Assembly (NCBI RefSeq): GCF_950023065.1
Contig: NC_088681.1
Coordinates: 51,122,836-51,186,835, forward strand
Source of the DNA: Planococcus citri
Taxonomy: Eukaryota; Arthropoda; Insecta; Hemiptera; Pseudococcidae
Direction of reading: 5' to 3'
DNA: 64,000 nucleotides
Notes under the pieces: model-generated
The model's database searches: none
Told to the model about the DNA's origin: nothing
What the model saw: the letters and a program-made list of their open reading frames with translations, nothing else
Translations under genes and position numbers: made by a program
Shown here: positions 44,640 through 55,841 of the stretch, one piece after another
Numbering within the stretch: the stretch's first letter is position 1
Layout: the number at the start of each line of letters is the position of its first letter

Positions 44640-44889
44640 TGGCATTTTTTCATGTTGAGGGTGGCGGGTTATGGACCAGTATGATAACAGCTTTAGTTTC
44701 AGAATCAGAATTATCATCTTCATAATATTTAATGACTTTGTAAATTATACTTGGGACCGTAATTTGGCCACCGCCCATAATTTTGCTACCGCTTCCTATA
44801 CGAATCATTTTACTTTTGAAAATTCCTGTTGATGGCATCACAAGTTGACCATGAACGCCGGAGATTACGCGTAATTTTCCTTTTATAAT
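44640..44889 (-). pseudogene. DNA/RNA non-specific endonuclease-like gene, exon fragment
   Basis: The exon probably starts at 44889 after an acceptor CACATTTACAG on the minus strand. It reads IIKGKLRVISGVHGQLVMPS, then GGGQITVPSIIYKVIKYYED and AVIILVHNPP. The order G-x-L-x-V-x-x-G-x-x-G-x-L, then (V)P-x-x-x-Y-K-V, then A-x-I-x-V-x-NP matches the second half of the eukaryotic DNA/RNA non-specific endonuclease domain. The catalytic DRGH-type part would lie upstream and was not found, and no clear donor follows the NP motif before a TGA. It is a partial or decayed gene. Confidence 0.5.
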
Positions 44890-45285
44890 CTGTAAATGTG
44901 CATAGTGAAGTAAATTTATCACACATCTGTATAAGTAAGTACCTACCTATAAATTTTTTAATAATTTAAATGAATAAGATGAACTCACTCCATTGACTCC
45001 ATCCAAAAAAATGTGCATTCAAGAAATTACAAAAAATAAAAATTTGCGTTTAAAAAATTACAAAAAAAGCCATTCAAAAAAAATTGTGTTCAAAACATTA
45101 CAATGAAGTGACATTTTGAAGAATTTTGAAAATATTCCCTAAAAATAGGGAAAAATTGTGAAAATTGATTGAATATAGGTACTGAAATATGCGCTAAAAC
45201 AGGTAAAAATATGCTTAAACATGCATTTATAGTCGAAATATCTATGCTAAAATATGCAAAATAACAGTGCTTATTTTTGAATTAG
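44890..45285. other. Noncoding DNA
   Basis: A/T-rich. The upstream exons expected for the endonuclease-like gene are not visible here. Confidence 0.4.
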
Positions 45286-45850
45286 GTAATTCGTGTTTTG
45301 ATTTTTATTTGCAAATATTTCGCATTAATTTAGTCAAAATGTTGAAAAATGTTATTCCTGAATCTGGGGAAATATTTTGGAACGCAGAGGTACCAATTTT
45401 TTGGTCATTGCTGCCAATTTCAAAAAATCAAAAAAAATATCTCGTCAAATACTTACAAAATGTTTTTCAATTTTTCGAAATTGGCAATAATGACTAGAAA
45501 ATTGGCATCTCTGCTTTCAAGACATATTTTCAAGTTCATAAATCATAAAATCTTTACACATTTTGGCTAAATTGATGAACAATTTGCAAATTTTCAACAG
45601 CTTAGTATAAAACTTTAAAAGTGGTCTTGGATTTTGACGACAATTGCATAGATCGATGCAGAATCTCAAATACTTACTAACATTTACAGGACACTGGTCA
45701 TTTTTCCCAAAACAGGTTAGACAGCGACAGGAGTGAAAAAAACCACGATTTTTTTCGAAAATACCCCAACATCGAGACCCTACTATTTCTCCCTCCAGGG
45801 ATACCTCTGAAGGAGCCCTTCCCCCCTCCAGACAGCTGAATAAATTTAAA
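45286..45850. repeat. Interspersed repeat modules shared with 51360-51830
   Basis: 45290-45440 resembles 51690-51830 in the same orientation (AATATTTTGGAACGCAG, GTACCAATTTTTTGG-like). 45600-45850 resembles 51360-51640 in reverse orientation (AGTGGTCTTGGATTTTGACG, CGATGCAGAATCTCAAATAC, CCCAAAACAGGTTAGA). The two loci thus carry the same two modules in different relative orientation. Confidence 0.65.
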
Positions 45851-45859
45851 CTTTTTTGG

Positions 45860-46502
45860 ATGTTTGGAATTGAAAATTGAATTTTTTTGTGATGAGTTCA
45901 TTTCATCGAGTGAAAGGGGTTCTTCAACTCATTCAACAGATACGTAAAAATAGGGGTCAAATGGGTCAACTTCACCAATCAAAACTTTTTTTCATGTATT
46001 AAATCAAAAAATCGCATTTTTTTCGCAAAATTTCAATTTTTTTAAATCGATTTTACGAAATAGTGCCATCTCAATTTTATAATACGAGTATGTTTTTCCG
46101 CATAAAAAGTTGTCTGTAATATATATTTTTTTTTAGAATTTTTGAGAGTCAGAACGATATGAAAACAATGTTTTGAAACTTTCCGAGCTAATTTTTTGTA
46201 TGAAAAAAAGTGGCAACACTGATTTTTATGGTATCACCAAAAAGCCTCTCAAAACCCCAAACTACTGGAAAAAGTTCAATTTTAGTAGGTATCGCGGTTA
46301 TCGGGTAATCCACTGCTGAAATGGATGATATTTTAAGTTTACTGAAAAATTTGACACCCCCTAGCAGCCTTTAAAAAAGGGCTAGAGGGCTGGGATTTGC
46401 ACCATTGGTCATACCTTCAGAAGGTCTTTGCACAAGAAAAATTTCAAAAAAATCGCCGACCCCCCCTCCCACTTCTTGGTCAAATTGACATGGAATGACC
46501 CT
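45860..46502 (+). mobile_element. Truncated relative of the element at 55842-57335
   Basis: It shares the right half of that element: GATGAGTTCATTTCATCGAG, ACGTAAAAATAGGGGTCAAA, CGCGGTTATCGGGTAATCC, and the terminal CATGGAATGACCC. The left terminus is missing. Confidence 0.7.
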
Positions 46503-49500
46503 ATTGTTGGTCGTTAAAAAAAATTATTCCTTTGAAAAATTGAAAAAAAAAATGAAACGAGTAGGTACCTAAATAATTTAGATTTTCAACGCAGAAAAGT
46601 TTGAAACTATAAATGTCACGTGTTCATATTTTACAGTGCTGTTCACTTGTTGAAATTTATCGCATTACGACGAATTTCCGCCTCATTGTTTCATCGAAGA
46701 CCTACAAAATGTTCGCTCTCGAGTCAAGTCATTCTACCACCAAAGTAAATCTTGAAAATTATTTCATAAAGACGCGAATTTCTTGCCATAACAATTCACT
46801 TCTTGAAAACCTGAGCTTAATATGCTTTTAAACGAGGTGCTTATTTGACATGTATGTATCTACGTATAGCGTGAATAATGATCTGAATTTATAATTGTAG
46901 GCAGGTAGTGCTAAGTGAAATTCTGGTTTGTTGTATGTGCATGTAGAATGTAGAGGGTATATACGACGAGTCGAAAACGAATACCTACGTTTGAATGTAT
47001 TATTTTCATACATACGTGACATACACACCGTTAACGTAATATTTATAACTGAAAGGTAAATAATGATAAGAACGGTTGAATTGTTTTCACCATACTCGAT
47101 GTCGAAAACGGTGCTGTGATAAAGAGAATTATTTTTTACTACTTGTACGGTCTACTGCATAAATTTGTAGAGCCTTGAGTGGGAATAACTAATGTTCCTT
47201 TCAAAAAAAAAAAATCGAGATAAAATTTTAGGAAAGAGATACCAATTTTCTGTTTATTTGCTCATAGTTCATAATTATTTTTCAATTTTTCATTTTATTG
47301 TTTAATTTAGGTAACCAAACATGCAATCCAAACTTGAAAAATAATTTTTTGATATTCATCTCATTCGATAAAATTTCCCAAAATTGTGCTGAAAAAAATT
47401 ACATTTCACGAATTGCACGAATTTCAATAATCAAAAAAAAACGGCAGAAATGATTATCATATCGTTCGAATAAGAAATCTAATTATTCAAATGAACCTCG
47501 CGAACCAATTACGAATTGAAGTTGTCGCGTTTCAGCATCGGAAAAAATTTGTACCGTGAGAAAGTTTGACGCTGGGAGTGGTTTTATTTGCGCGATAAAC
47601 GATGTTATTATTTAGTTAAACCGACTCGCGAATAAAGTAGGCAACAGGGAGTTGGAAAAATTTCAAGTGCCGAAGTATATGAAAGCGAATATTACGAGAA
47701 AAATAAGAAAACTGGAGCTATAATCGAATTTAGAGCCCGAGTAGGCAGTACCTACCTACCTAGAGAGCATATAAAGACGAACAATTGTCTTATTGTCGAG
47801 AATATAAGACGTCGAATTAATACAATTGTACGATATAAAACGTAGAGCGAGAAATTTTCTCATCACAGCGTCGAAATTATCAGGGCTCAAAAAAGTCCAT
47901 ATCCGAGTATAACGAAGAAGAAAAACAAAACTATAAACGATGTCAACTTTAATCCGAGTGCATATAATGCGCTTACTTTTATATACGTATCTTAAAAATA
48001 CAATACTCGTATACCGGTAGGTAGGTACTTGAGTATCTCATAGCAGCGATGACGCGCTTGTAAGATCTTTCTAAAATGTCTTATTTTCAAACGAATATAA
48101 ATTTCGTATACTTTCTCGACGATTGTACAATATACAACTATGGAGTGTATACCTAGGTGAGGTAATTTTTAATCCGAGTGAAAAAATTCAGCATGTTTTT
48201 TTTTCAGAAAAACTTACGATGGAAACGTTTGGCGTAGGTATTCGAGACGATGGGCGAATCATATCCAACGGATACAATTTGCCAAGTTGAATTAAACTTT
48301 TGTAATTTGATTTTACAAAACGTTATACTGCCTTAAGAAAACCTTATAGAGCCAATGATTCGCTCGACTGAGCGTAAATTTACCGGTAATTTGGTAGCAA
48401 AAAAAAAAGCGGAGAAAGATGTATAGGTAGGTGTAGGTATATATGAGGTGTATGCTATGTCTACAGTTTACACTAAAGACACTTAAGATGTCGATGTGTT
48501 TCAGTAACGATTCTGTGACGAGTACGTCTATGGTAGGTACTTGACGTTTGAAGGTGTTTTCCTATTCTCTTTTGTAGACTACCCTGTTTCTCGAGTCTGT
48601 GTGTAATTATTTTCCTTTACGATGTCAATTAGGAAGTCGACTCGACATATACGTATAAGTTGGAGACCGTTGTCGAGATATTATCATCGCGTTTTATATG
48701 CCCCAATATCGTTGGTTTTAATCCCGGATTGACACGAATTTGCATTAAGCTCTGGCTAAACCATGTTGGCTTGTTCGCGAGTATTTGGCAACGAATCGAG
48801 AATTTAGCCACTCAATTTGTATTTATTGATCGAATTTTATCAGTATGGATTATATTAACATGATAGTATTATCCTACGAATGAAGTATTAAATTGACATT
48901 TGGATTGAGTTACTGGTTAGTTGTTTTATATCTGAGTCCAGCTGTATTTTATGTCGAGTACCTAAGTATTATATTTATAAATATTGAGGATTTAACGTGA
49001 TATGCTTTATTCCATGAATTTCGATCATCATTTTCAGGAAAGAAAAGAAAAAGATTTTCAGCAAAACGTGTCATAGCAAAATTAATGAAAAAGGATATGA
49101 TTCGTTTTCAGCTTAACACCGTAGTTAATTTGCAATGTGATTGAAAAGTGACTAGTGAATACCTAACTAAAATTGCTCATTTATTTACCAACCACCAACA
49201 ACGTGATGAAAATCATATTTGTGTTGTGTTGAAAGGAAAGTATATGAACTTCTAAACCAAGTAAGTAAGTATCACCTACCGAACAACGCTCGTCAAATAT
49301 CTACCCAAGTTTTCAAAATTAAATATTTACCTCCAATCTTCATCGTGACAAATTTTATGATAGATAAGTTTTCATGTACTTATCTACATATACATTGCTA
49401 CGAGTGGAAGAGATGTATGGAGGATTAGAGGGAGGAGAGGAGGAAACCATGTACGAGATTCAATCGCATAAAAGAAGTTATTTATATGTTTCACGTCTTT

Positions 49501-49555
49501 AAAAACACAAAATACCTGCCTATCAACCTATCTCAAGATGTTACATACGTTTATG
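46503..49555. other. Noncoding DNA
   Basis: 47450-48900 is fairly unique, CpG-containing and without a supported exon. Short microsatellite-like GTAGGTAC patches occur near 47750, 48018 and 48427. Confidence 0.45.
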
Positions 49556-49559
49556 GCTT

Positions 49560-51150
49560 TTGATCAAAATTGGATATTTTGGCAGAAAATCCAAAATTTA
49601 CATTTAAACATTTTTCAAAACACTTCTGAAGAGTTCCGGAATCAAAATTTAGTAATGATTTTTTTGAGTTTTTGAAAGAGATATCACGTGATCTACATAA
49701 AAATAGGTTAAGATTTTTCGAGAAATTCAACACCAAAAAATATGTTTTTTGAGGACTGTCAAAGAATTTTCGGGCCAAAGTTGGGTCATAATTTTTGGGA
49801 TTTCTCGAAAAAGTGTGATGCGACTCATTGCGACTCATCAAAATGGGTTAAAATTTCATGAAAAGTCCGAAAATTTCAACAAAAATTTTCTTTGAGTGGG
49901 TATTTTGGAATAATTTTGAGCCTCAAAGTTGAGTCATGATTTCAGAGATTACTGAAATACGTGTCATGGGACCATTGACAGAAAAACAAAAATTACTACC
50001 AAAACTTGTTTCGAGCATGGGGTAAGGGTGGGAATGATTTTTGAGATTTTTAAAAAGTGGAATAATTTTTGAATATTTTTAAAGAATTTCGAGCATAAAA
50101 TTGGGTCATGATTTTTGGGATTTTTAATGGGATTTCTCAAATCAATCAAAACCGTTTAGGATGTCAGCAGAAAATCAAAAATTACTATCAATACTTTTTT
50201 TTGAGCATTTTCAGAAGAATATTAAGGCCAAAATGAGGAGTGGTGAGGGGTGAGGGGTGTGTACGATTGTTGTGATTTTTTGAAAAAGTGCAATGGGACC
50301 CATTAAAATGGATTGAAATTTAGCGAGGAATCCAAATATTATCTACAATGAAAATGATTTTTGAATATTTTTGAAGAATTTCAAGCATAAAATTGGGTCA
50401 CGATTTTTGGGATCTTTAATAGGATTTCTCAAACCGGTCAAAGCCGTTCAAGATATTGGCAGAAAATCAGAAATTGCCATCAAATTTTTTTGGAGCATTT
50501 TAAAAGAATTTTGAGGCCATGGGGGGGGGGTGGTCATGATTGTTGAAATTTTAAAAAAGTGCAATGTGCTCATCAAAATAGATTGAAATTTCGTGAGCAA
50601 TCCAAATATTAGAATGAAAATGATTTTTGAATATTTTTGGAGAATTTCGAGTATGAAATTGGTTCAGGATTTTTGGGATTTAGACCGTTTGAGATATTGG
50701 CAAAAAATCAACAACTTTTACAAAAATCTTTTATAAGCCTTTCTAACAAATTTTGAGGCTAAAATGGGATCATGATTTTCAGGATTTTTGAAAAAAGAGC
50801 AATAAAACCTATCAGAATGAGTTAACATTTTCTGAGAAATTTAAATGAATATGACGAAAATGTTTCTTGGGCATTTTAGTAGAATTTTGAGCCCAAAATT
50901 GAGTTACGGTTTCCTAAAAATGTACTTACCTGAAAACCAATCAAAACTGATTGAAATTGTGGCAGAATATCAAAAATTTCTACAAAAACTTTTTCAAAGC
51001 ATTTCTGAAAAATTTCGAGTTAAAAATTTCAAAATTTAGTTTTGGTGGGTAATTATTTTTAGAGTTATCGAAGGTGTCACGAGATTTATCGAAATGAGTT
51101 GAAATTTCGCGAGAAATTCGTGCAAAAAAATGTTTTTTGAGCACTCAAAT
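49560..51150. repeat. Degenerate tandem repeat, ~140-bp half-units alternating in a ~240-290-bp period
   Basis: The phrase GGGTCATGATTTTTGGGATTT recurs in varied form near 49787, 49934, 50107, 50398, 50534, 50665 and 50770. Between them GAAAATCAAAAATTACTATC-like and ATTTCGTGAGAAATCC-like phrases alternate. Strong divergence between units indicates an old satellite-like array. A G-run occurs near 50521. Confidence 0.7.
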
Positions 51151-51359
51151 TATCCATTCATGTGTTGGCTCCATAAAAGAGATATAGAGAGAGTGTTAGT
51201 GAAAATGGAATGGATTTTCGCACTCAGCGCCTCAGAAAACCTATGTCACATAAAAATTTTCCTTTGAGACTTTTTTCCCAAATTTGGATCCTTTTCCTAC
51301 GATTTGCGCCCCTGCAAAGTACATTAAATATTAAGGTGGATCACCAAAAAAAAACTCAC
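51151..51359. other. Noncoding DNA
   Basis: Nothing recognised. Confidence 0.4.
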
Positions 51360-51830
51360 GGATTTTGATCAACTTCAGCACAGACCTTCATCAAGAGTTG
51401 AAAGTTGCTCACAAAAAATGGTGGCTTCCAAAATGCCCCTGGATGAGAGGTATGGGCCTTCAAAGAGGGGAAATTTTTGAAAAAATCGTGTTTTTTTCGC
51501 TCCTGTCACTACTCAACCTGTTTTGGGAAAAATGGTCTAGTCCCAAATGAAAGTACCTACTCGTATTTGAGATTCTGCGTCGATCAATGCTATTTCCGTC
51601 AAAATCCCAGACCACTTTTAGGGTTCTACTCCGTCGTTGAAATTTTACAAATCGTTCATTTTTGGAAATCCGAGTTTTGAAATTTTTTTCTTTGCTAATA
51701 TTTCACATTAATTATGCTAAAATATTGAAAGATATAATTTTTCCGAAATTAAAAAAATATTTTGGAACGCAGTGGTGCCAATTTTTCGATTTCTATTGTC
51801 AGCTTCAAAAAATCGAAAAGGCTCTTAATT
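51360..51830. repeat. Interspersed repeat modules shared with 45286-45850
   Basis: See 45286-45850. The short frames through TTTTTTCGCTCCTGTCACTA in both loci give similar peptides because they are copies of one repeat, not because they are genes. Confidence 0.65.
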
Positions 51831-53536
51831 TTTTCAGTTGAACACCAAAGTAGGTAAATACCTGCTTATTTCAAAAGCTTGAATCTATGAATAAAATTTA
51901 TCTATGCATAGAGATTTTTTCCAATTCTTCATTCAACCTTTTCTTTTTAAATATTACCAAAAACTTCAGTCAATGTGCATCTTTTAAATTGAAATATAAA
52001 CATTATTTCATTTTACACGAGCAACTACTCATCCGAAGTCCTATTTCCAATAACGACTATAGTCATGTTTACCTTCTACCACGACAATCGCCACCTAAAA
52101 GGGTTATTTAACGTACCCTGAGAAAATCCCAACCTCTATACGAAAATCACAAATCCTATGGAAAAGATCGCTTAGGTATATTGTGTATGGTATCTAGTCT
52201 AGATACCTGCCTACTGGAGTTACAAGTCTTGTGTTTGAGCTCGTGTAATAGACCTCTTGATAAAAGGTATAAAGTATCCCAAAGCTTTTCCAAGGGTGCT
52301 TATAAACGACTACCTATTAGTTGCGAATTGAGCAAATATTGCGTTCGAATTTTACCATACAACCAAAGTCTGTACTCTGTAGATATAGACACGTAAAACC
52401 CACATCAACATTGACCGAATATTAACCTTGAGCTGTGTGAAAGTTTCTCCCATGTTGTAAATTTTTTCTGCCTCGCGGTTCGAGCTTGGTGCTTGGACAC
52501 GAAGAAAAAAAAACATAATCGCGAAGTTGATAAAATAAAGTACATATTATAACGTATTGCAAAGTTTGTCTAGTTTTTCTGTTTCGTTTCCAAAGATACG
52601 ATTTCTTCCTGCTTCGGGCTTCTTTGAAATAAGTAGGTTGAAGAGGATTTTCTTTTCAGTCGCCGAAAGGGGCCGCAGGCTGTGAATTGCTGTACATACT
52701 ATCGCGTAGATGGTGGTTGGATTTGACGATAATGGAGTTTGAGCGAGAGATATACGGGGGTTCGTTTTATATAGATTGTTTCAGTTCAACTTGACTCTAG
52801 TACAACATATAACGTCGTGTTCGATGAAATTTCAAATATTTTCTCACATAAGTTTTGGTGAATTTTTTTATGGTGGGTGAAATTGTAAGTATAATGAATA
52901 CATTAATCTGCTGATGGCCATTATTGAATGAAGATGTAACGCGATGAAGAGAGAATACCTAATAAAGCTGTCAAATGTTTTTTTTTTTGAAAATAATGTT
53001 TGGAATTTTTTTGGAAATTTTTGTTGATTCATGATTTTATACAACACATACCTATGTACATATAAGACAGAACGTGGCAAAAATTGTGTCAAATATTGTT
53101 GAAACCTCTTTTAAACACAGCAATCGAAGCCTTTTAAAACCATTGTGAATCAGTTTAAGAATATTAAATCCAATCACAACTAAGTAATAGGATAAAAAGC
53201 ACTCTAAATCGCAAAAACTGATGAAATTTCAATCAAAACTTGTAAAAAAAATTGGATTAAAATTACTGTAAATCGCTAAAAATAAAATGATAGAAAAAAG
53301 TAGGCAAGAATAGCATGAAAAAGTCTTGAAAATCTGTTGAAATATAAAATATAGTATGTAGGAACTCTAAAAAAATCAATAAAATAGGTAACTAAACATT
53401 TCCAAAATTTTGTTGAATATTAGAAAAATTTAACGAAAATGTACAGAAAACAAACTGTCAAAAAAATTTTGAATTTGTCTTGAAAATACCTACAGGTAAA
53501 TGAACATATGAAATCATTGAAAATCATTCAAATAAG
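51831..53536. other. Noncoding DNA
   Basis: 51900-52900 looks unique. 52980-53536 is A-rich low complexity (AAAATCATTG-type words). No exon was recognised. Confidence 0.45.
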
Positions 53537-53538
53537 TA

Positions 53539-54469
53539 GAGGAGAAGGTACAATTATGGACCCAGGTACAAATATGGACCCCCCATGGTTTAGTGTACAT
53601 CCACTAGCGCTACGGTCATTCTGGGTACTAAAAAATATACTAGTAGTGTAGTATGGATGATCCAAGTACTTATTTTGGATCCATGCAAACTTGGGTGTCT
53701 CTCATCAGCAATTGTTTTTGTTTGCGCATTATTTTCTTCACAATGGAAAATTTTACAAGTTTTTCATTCGGTAATTCATCAACTTCAAATAAAGTTTGGA
53801 AAAAAAATTATTAGCGAAGTAAGTAGCTTACAATGTGTACTTTCAAAATATACTTTCATATTTGTCTTTACATTAACTGATTTTCATAATTTTTTTCATT
53901 TTTCTCAAACTGCGCCGATTTTTTTCATGGGTATAAATATGGACCCCTAAATTTTTTTACCTAATTTTGATTCAATATTTTTTAGAATGTCGAGAAAAGT
54001 GTTATTAGCAAAGAAGACAAGTCCAAAATGTCGAAAATGGAACCATGATTTTTCATTTTTCATAAACTTGGCCAATTTTTTGCATGGGTATAAATATGGA
54101 CCCCTAAATTTTTTTCATCTAATTTTGATTCAATGGTTTTTAGAATATCGAGAAAAGTGTTATTAATAAAGAAGACAAGTCCAAAGCATCGAAAAACATC
54201 TTCAAATAAATTTTTGTTCAATTTTCTGAAATTTTTATTCATTTTTGGAGGGGGTCCATATTTGTACCCGAGTCCATATTTGTACCATTTTATGTCACTT
54301 TTCTAAATTTCAAATTTCTCCGTGAGTTTTCAACAAAAAAAATTTTTTTTTACACAATATACTAGAGTCTTTGGCCTTTCGAATGGTATATTCGAAAAAA
54401 AATTTGATGATTTTTTCTACCCTTTAGAGCCAAAAAGCTAGAGGGGGTCCATATTTGTACCTTCTCCTC
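53539..54469. mobile_element. MITE-like element, 931 bp, TA target duplication
   Basis: The terminal inverted repeats begin GAGGAGAAGGTACAA and end TATGGACCC with one mismatch between. TA flanks both sides (53537-53538 and 54470-54471), as for Tc1/mariner-type insertions. Extra copies of GGTACAAATATGGACC lie just inside both ends. The interior has a 157-bp direct duplication (starting at 53926 and 54083). No transposase frame. Confidence 0.8.
53926..54200 (+). repeat. 157-bp internal direct duplication in the MITE
   Basis: CATGGGTATAAATATGGACC at 53926 and 54083, followed in both by TAATTTTGATTCAAT, then CGAGAAAAGTGTTATTA and AAAGAAGACAAGTCCAAA. Confidence 0.8.
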
Positions 54470-54471
54470 TA

Positions 54472-54809
54472 GGTAATTACAATGAACTTGAATGCTCAAA
54501 AACAGAAGTTTACTGAAGATCACCAAAAAGTGATGAAATTGCAGTACCTGCGTGAAATTTGACAAAAGGTACCGAAAATTGTTTAAAACATCAATTTAAA
54601 AACAAAAAAGTCTGCAGAAACTGATAAAACATAGGTACCTATCTAGGTATTGATAAAATTTTCCAAAATTTATCGAAAGTGACACAAAAAATTGTTGATT
54701 TCAAAACACAAACAGAAAAATTGAAAACATAATATGCAAGTCATTAATGACGATTAAATTCTAGTAAAATTTGGGGTAAATTGCATAAAAAAAAGTTAAG
54801 AACTCAACG
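54472..54809. other. A-rich noncoding DNA
   Basis: Continuation of the low-complexity DNA interrupted by the MITE. Confidence 0.4.
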
Positions 54810-54859
54810 TTAAAATTATTTAAAACAAGAAAAGCTTTTCTTGTTTTAAATAATTTTAA
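54810..54859. repeat. Perfect 50-bp palindrome without spacer
   Basis: Centred on AAGCTT at 54834/54835. Each 25-nt half is the exact complement of the other. It can form a cruciform or hairpin and is not part of a recognised element. Confidence 0.9.
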
Positions 54860-55837
54860 TTCCTCGCGTGAGTTGTGAAAACTCCTTCGATAGGAAAAAA
54901 ACAAAAACAAAAACAAGAAAATGCAGTAAATAAGATAGGTATTTTACAACTGAATTTTTATACGTGTTCATAAATATCATACTATAATTTGAAAATAAAT
55001 AATAAAAATATGAAATTAAATGCACAAAATTGAAATAAATTGCTATTGTACATGATGGTAGGTCTATTCAAAGAATTATAGGTAAGTAAAATACTGGATA
55101 GATACTTGAATTACTTACATACTACGTATACTTACTTACATCTAAATAATAACCTAATGATGTGGATGCAACGAAAAAAAAAAAAGAAATAATCGTACCT
55201 ATGAGAATCATTGTACTCCTAGTGTTTTCTGTGACTAATGAGTATAAAAAATTATTAAAAATCTGAGAAATATTACTAAAATCAGGCAAAGCAATCTTAC
55301 GAGTACATGAGATCTGTGGACACAGTTTTCAAAAAGTCAAGAAATAGGACTTTCGCATAAATGCTTTTCAAGATGGCAAGCATGGTATTTTTCAGCATTT
55401 TTTCTCAAACAGTAGAAAATGAGACCTTCATCGTTTATTTCAATATTGTTGGCCTTTGAAGGAAAGGAATGAACTCTCAAAAACACCAAAGTAAGTCCAT
55501 ATCAATTCGACCAAAAAAACAAAAAAAAAATGCAATTTCTGTAGTCAGTTTTAAAAAAATATTTATCACAAAAATCAATTCTTTCCAATTAATAGGTACC
55601 TATAGCAAAAGCAGAAACTCTGAATTTTCACGATGAAATTGTTCCTCTCAACTTTCGCACAAATTATTATCTCAAAAATAAAGCCTTCCAGAAAAAAAAA
55701 TTAATCGCATTATATGTATCTACGTATAAAAATGTCAAATTTTTGCTCTCCCATATTATTTTTTTTTTCAATTTTTTTGTCATCACCAGTAAAACAACTA
55801 AATATTTCGTTGATTGTTTAGCAAACATTTGAATAAA
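54860..55837. other. A/T-rich noncoding DNA
   Basis: No genes were recognised. Microsatellite-like CTTACATAC words occur near 55110-55140. Confidence 0.4.
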
Positions 55838-55841
55838 TACA

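Noticed and set aside
45698..45901. Similar short peptides here and at 51365-51550 (FFSLLSL..LFWEK)
   Set aside because: Similarity stems from copies of a noncoding interspersed repeat in opposite orientation, not from a gene family.
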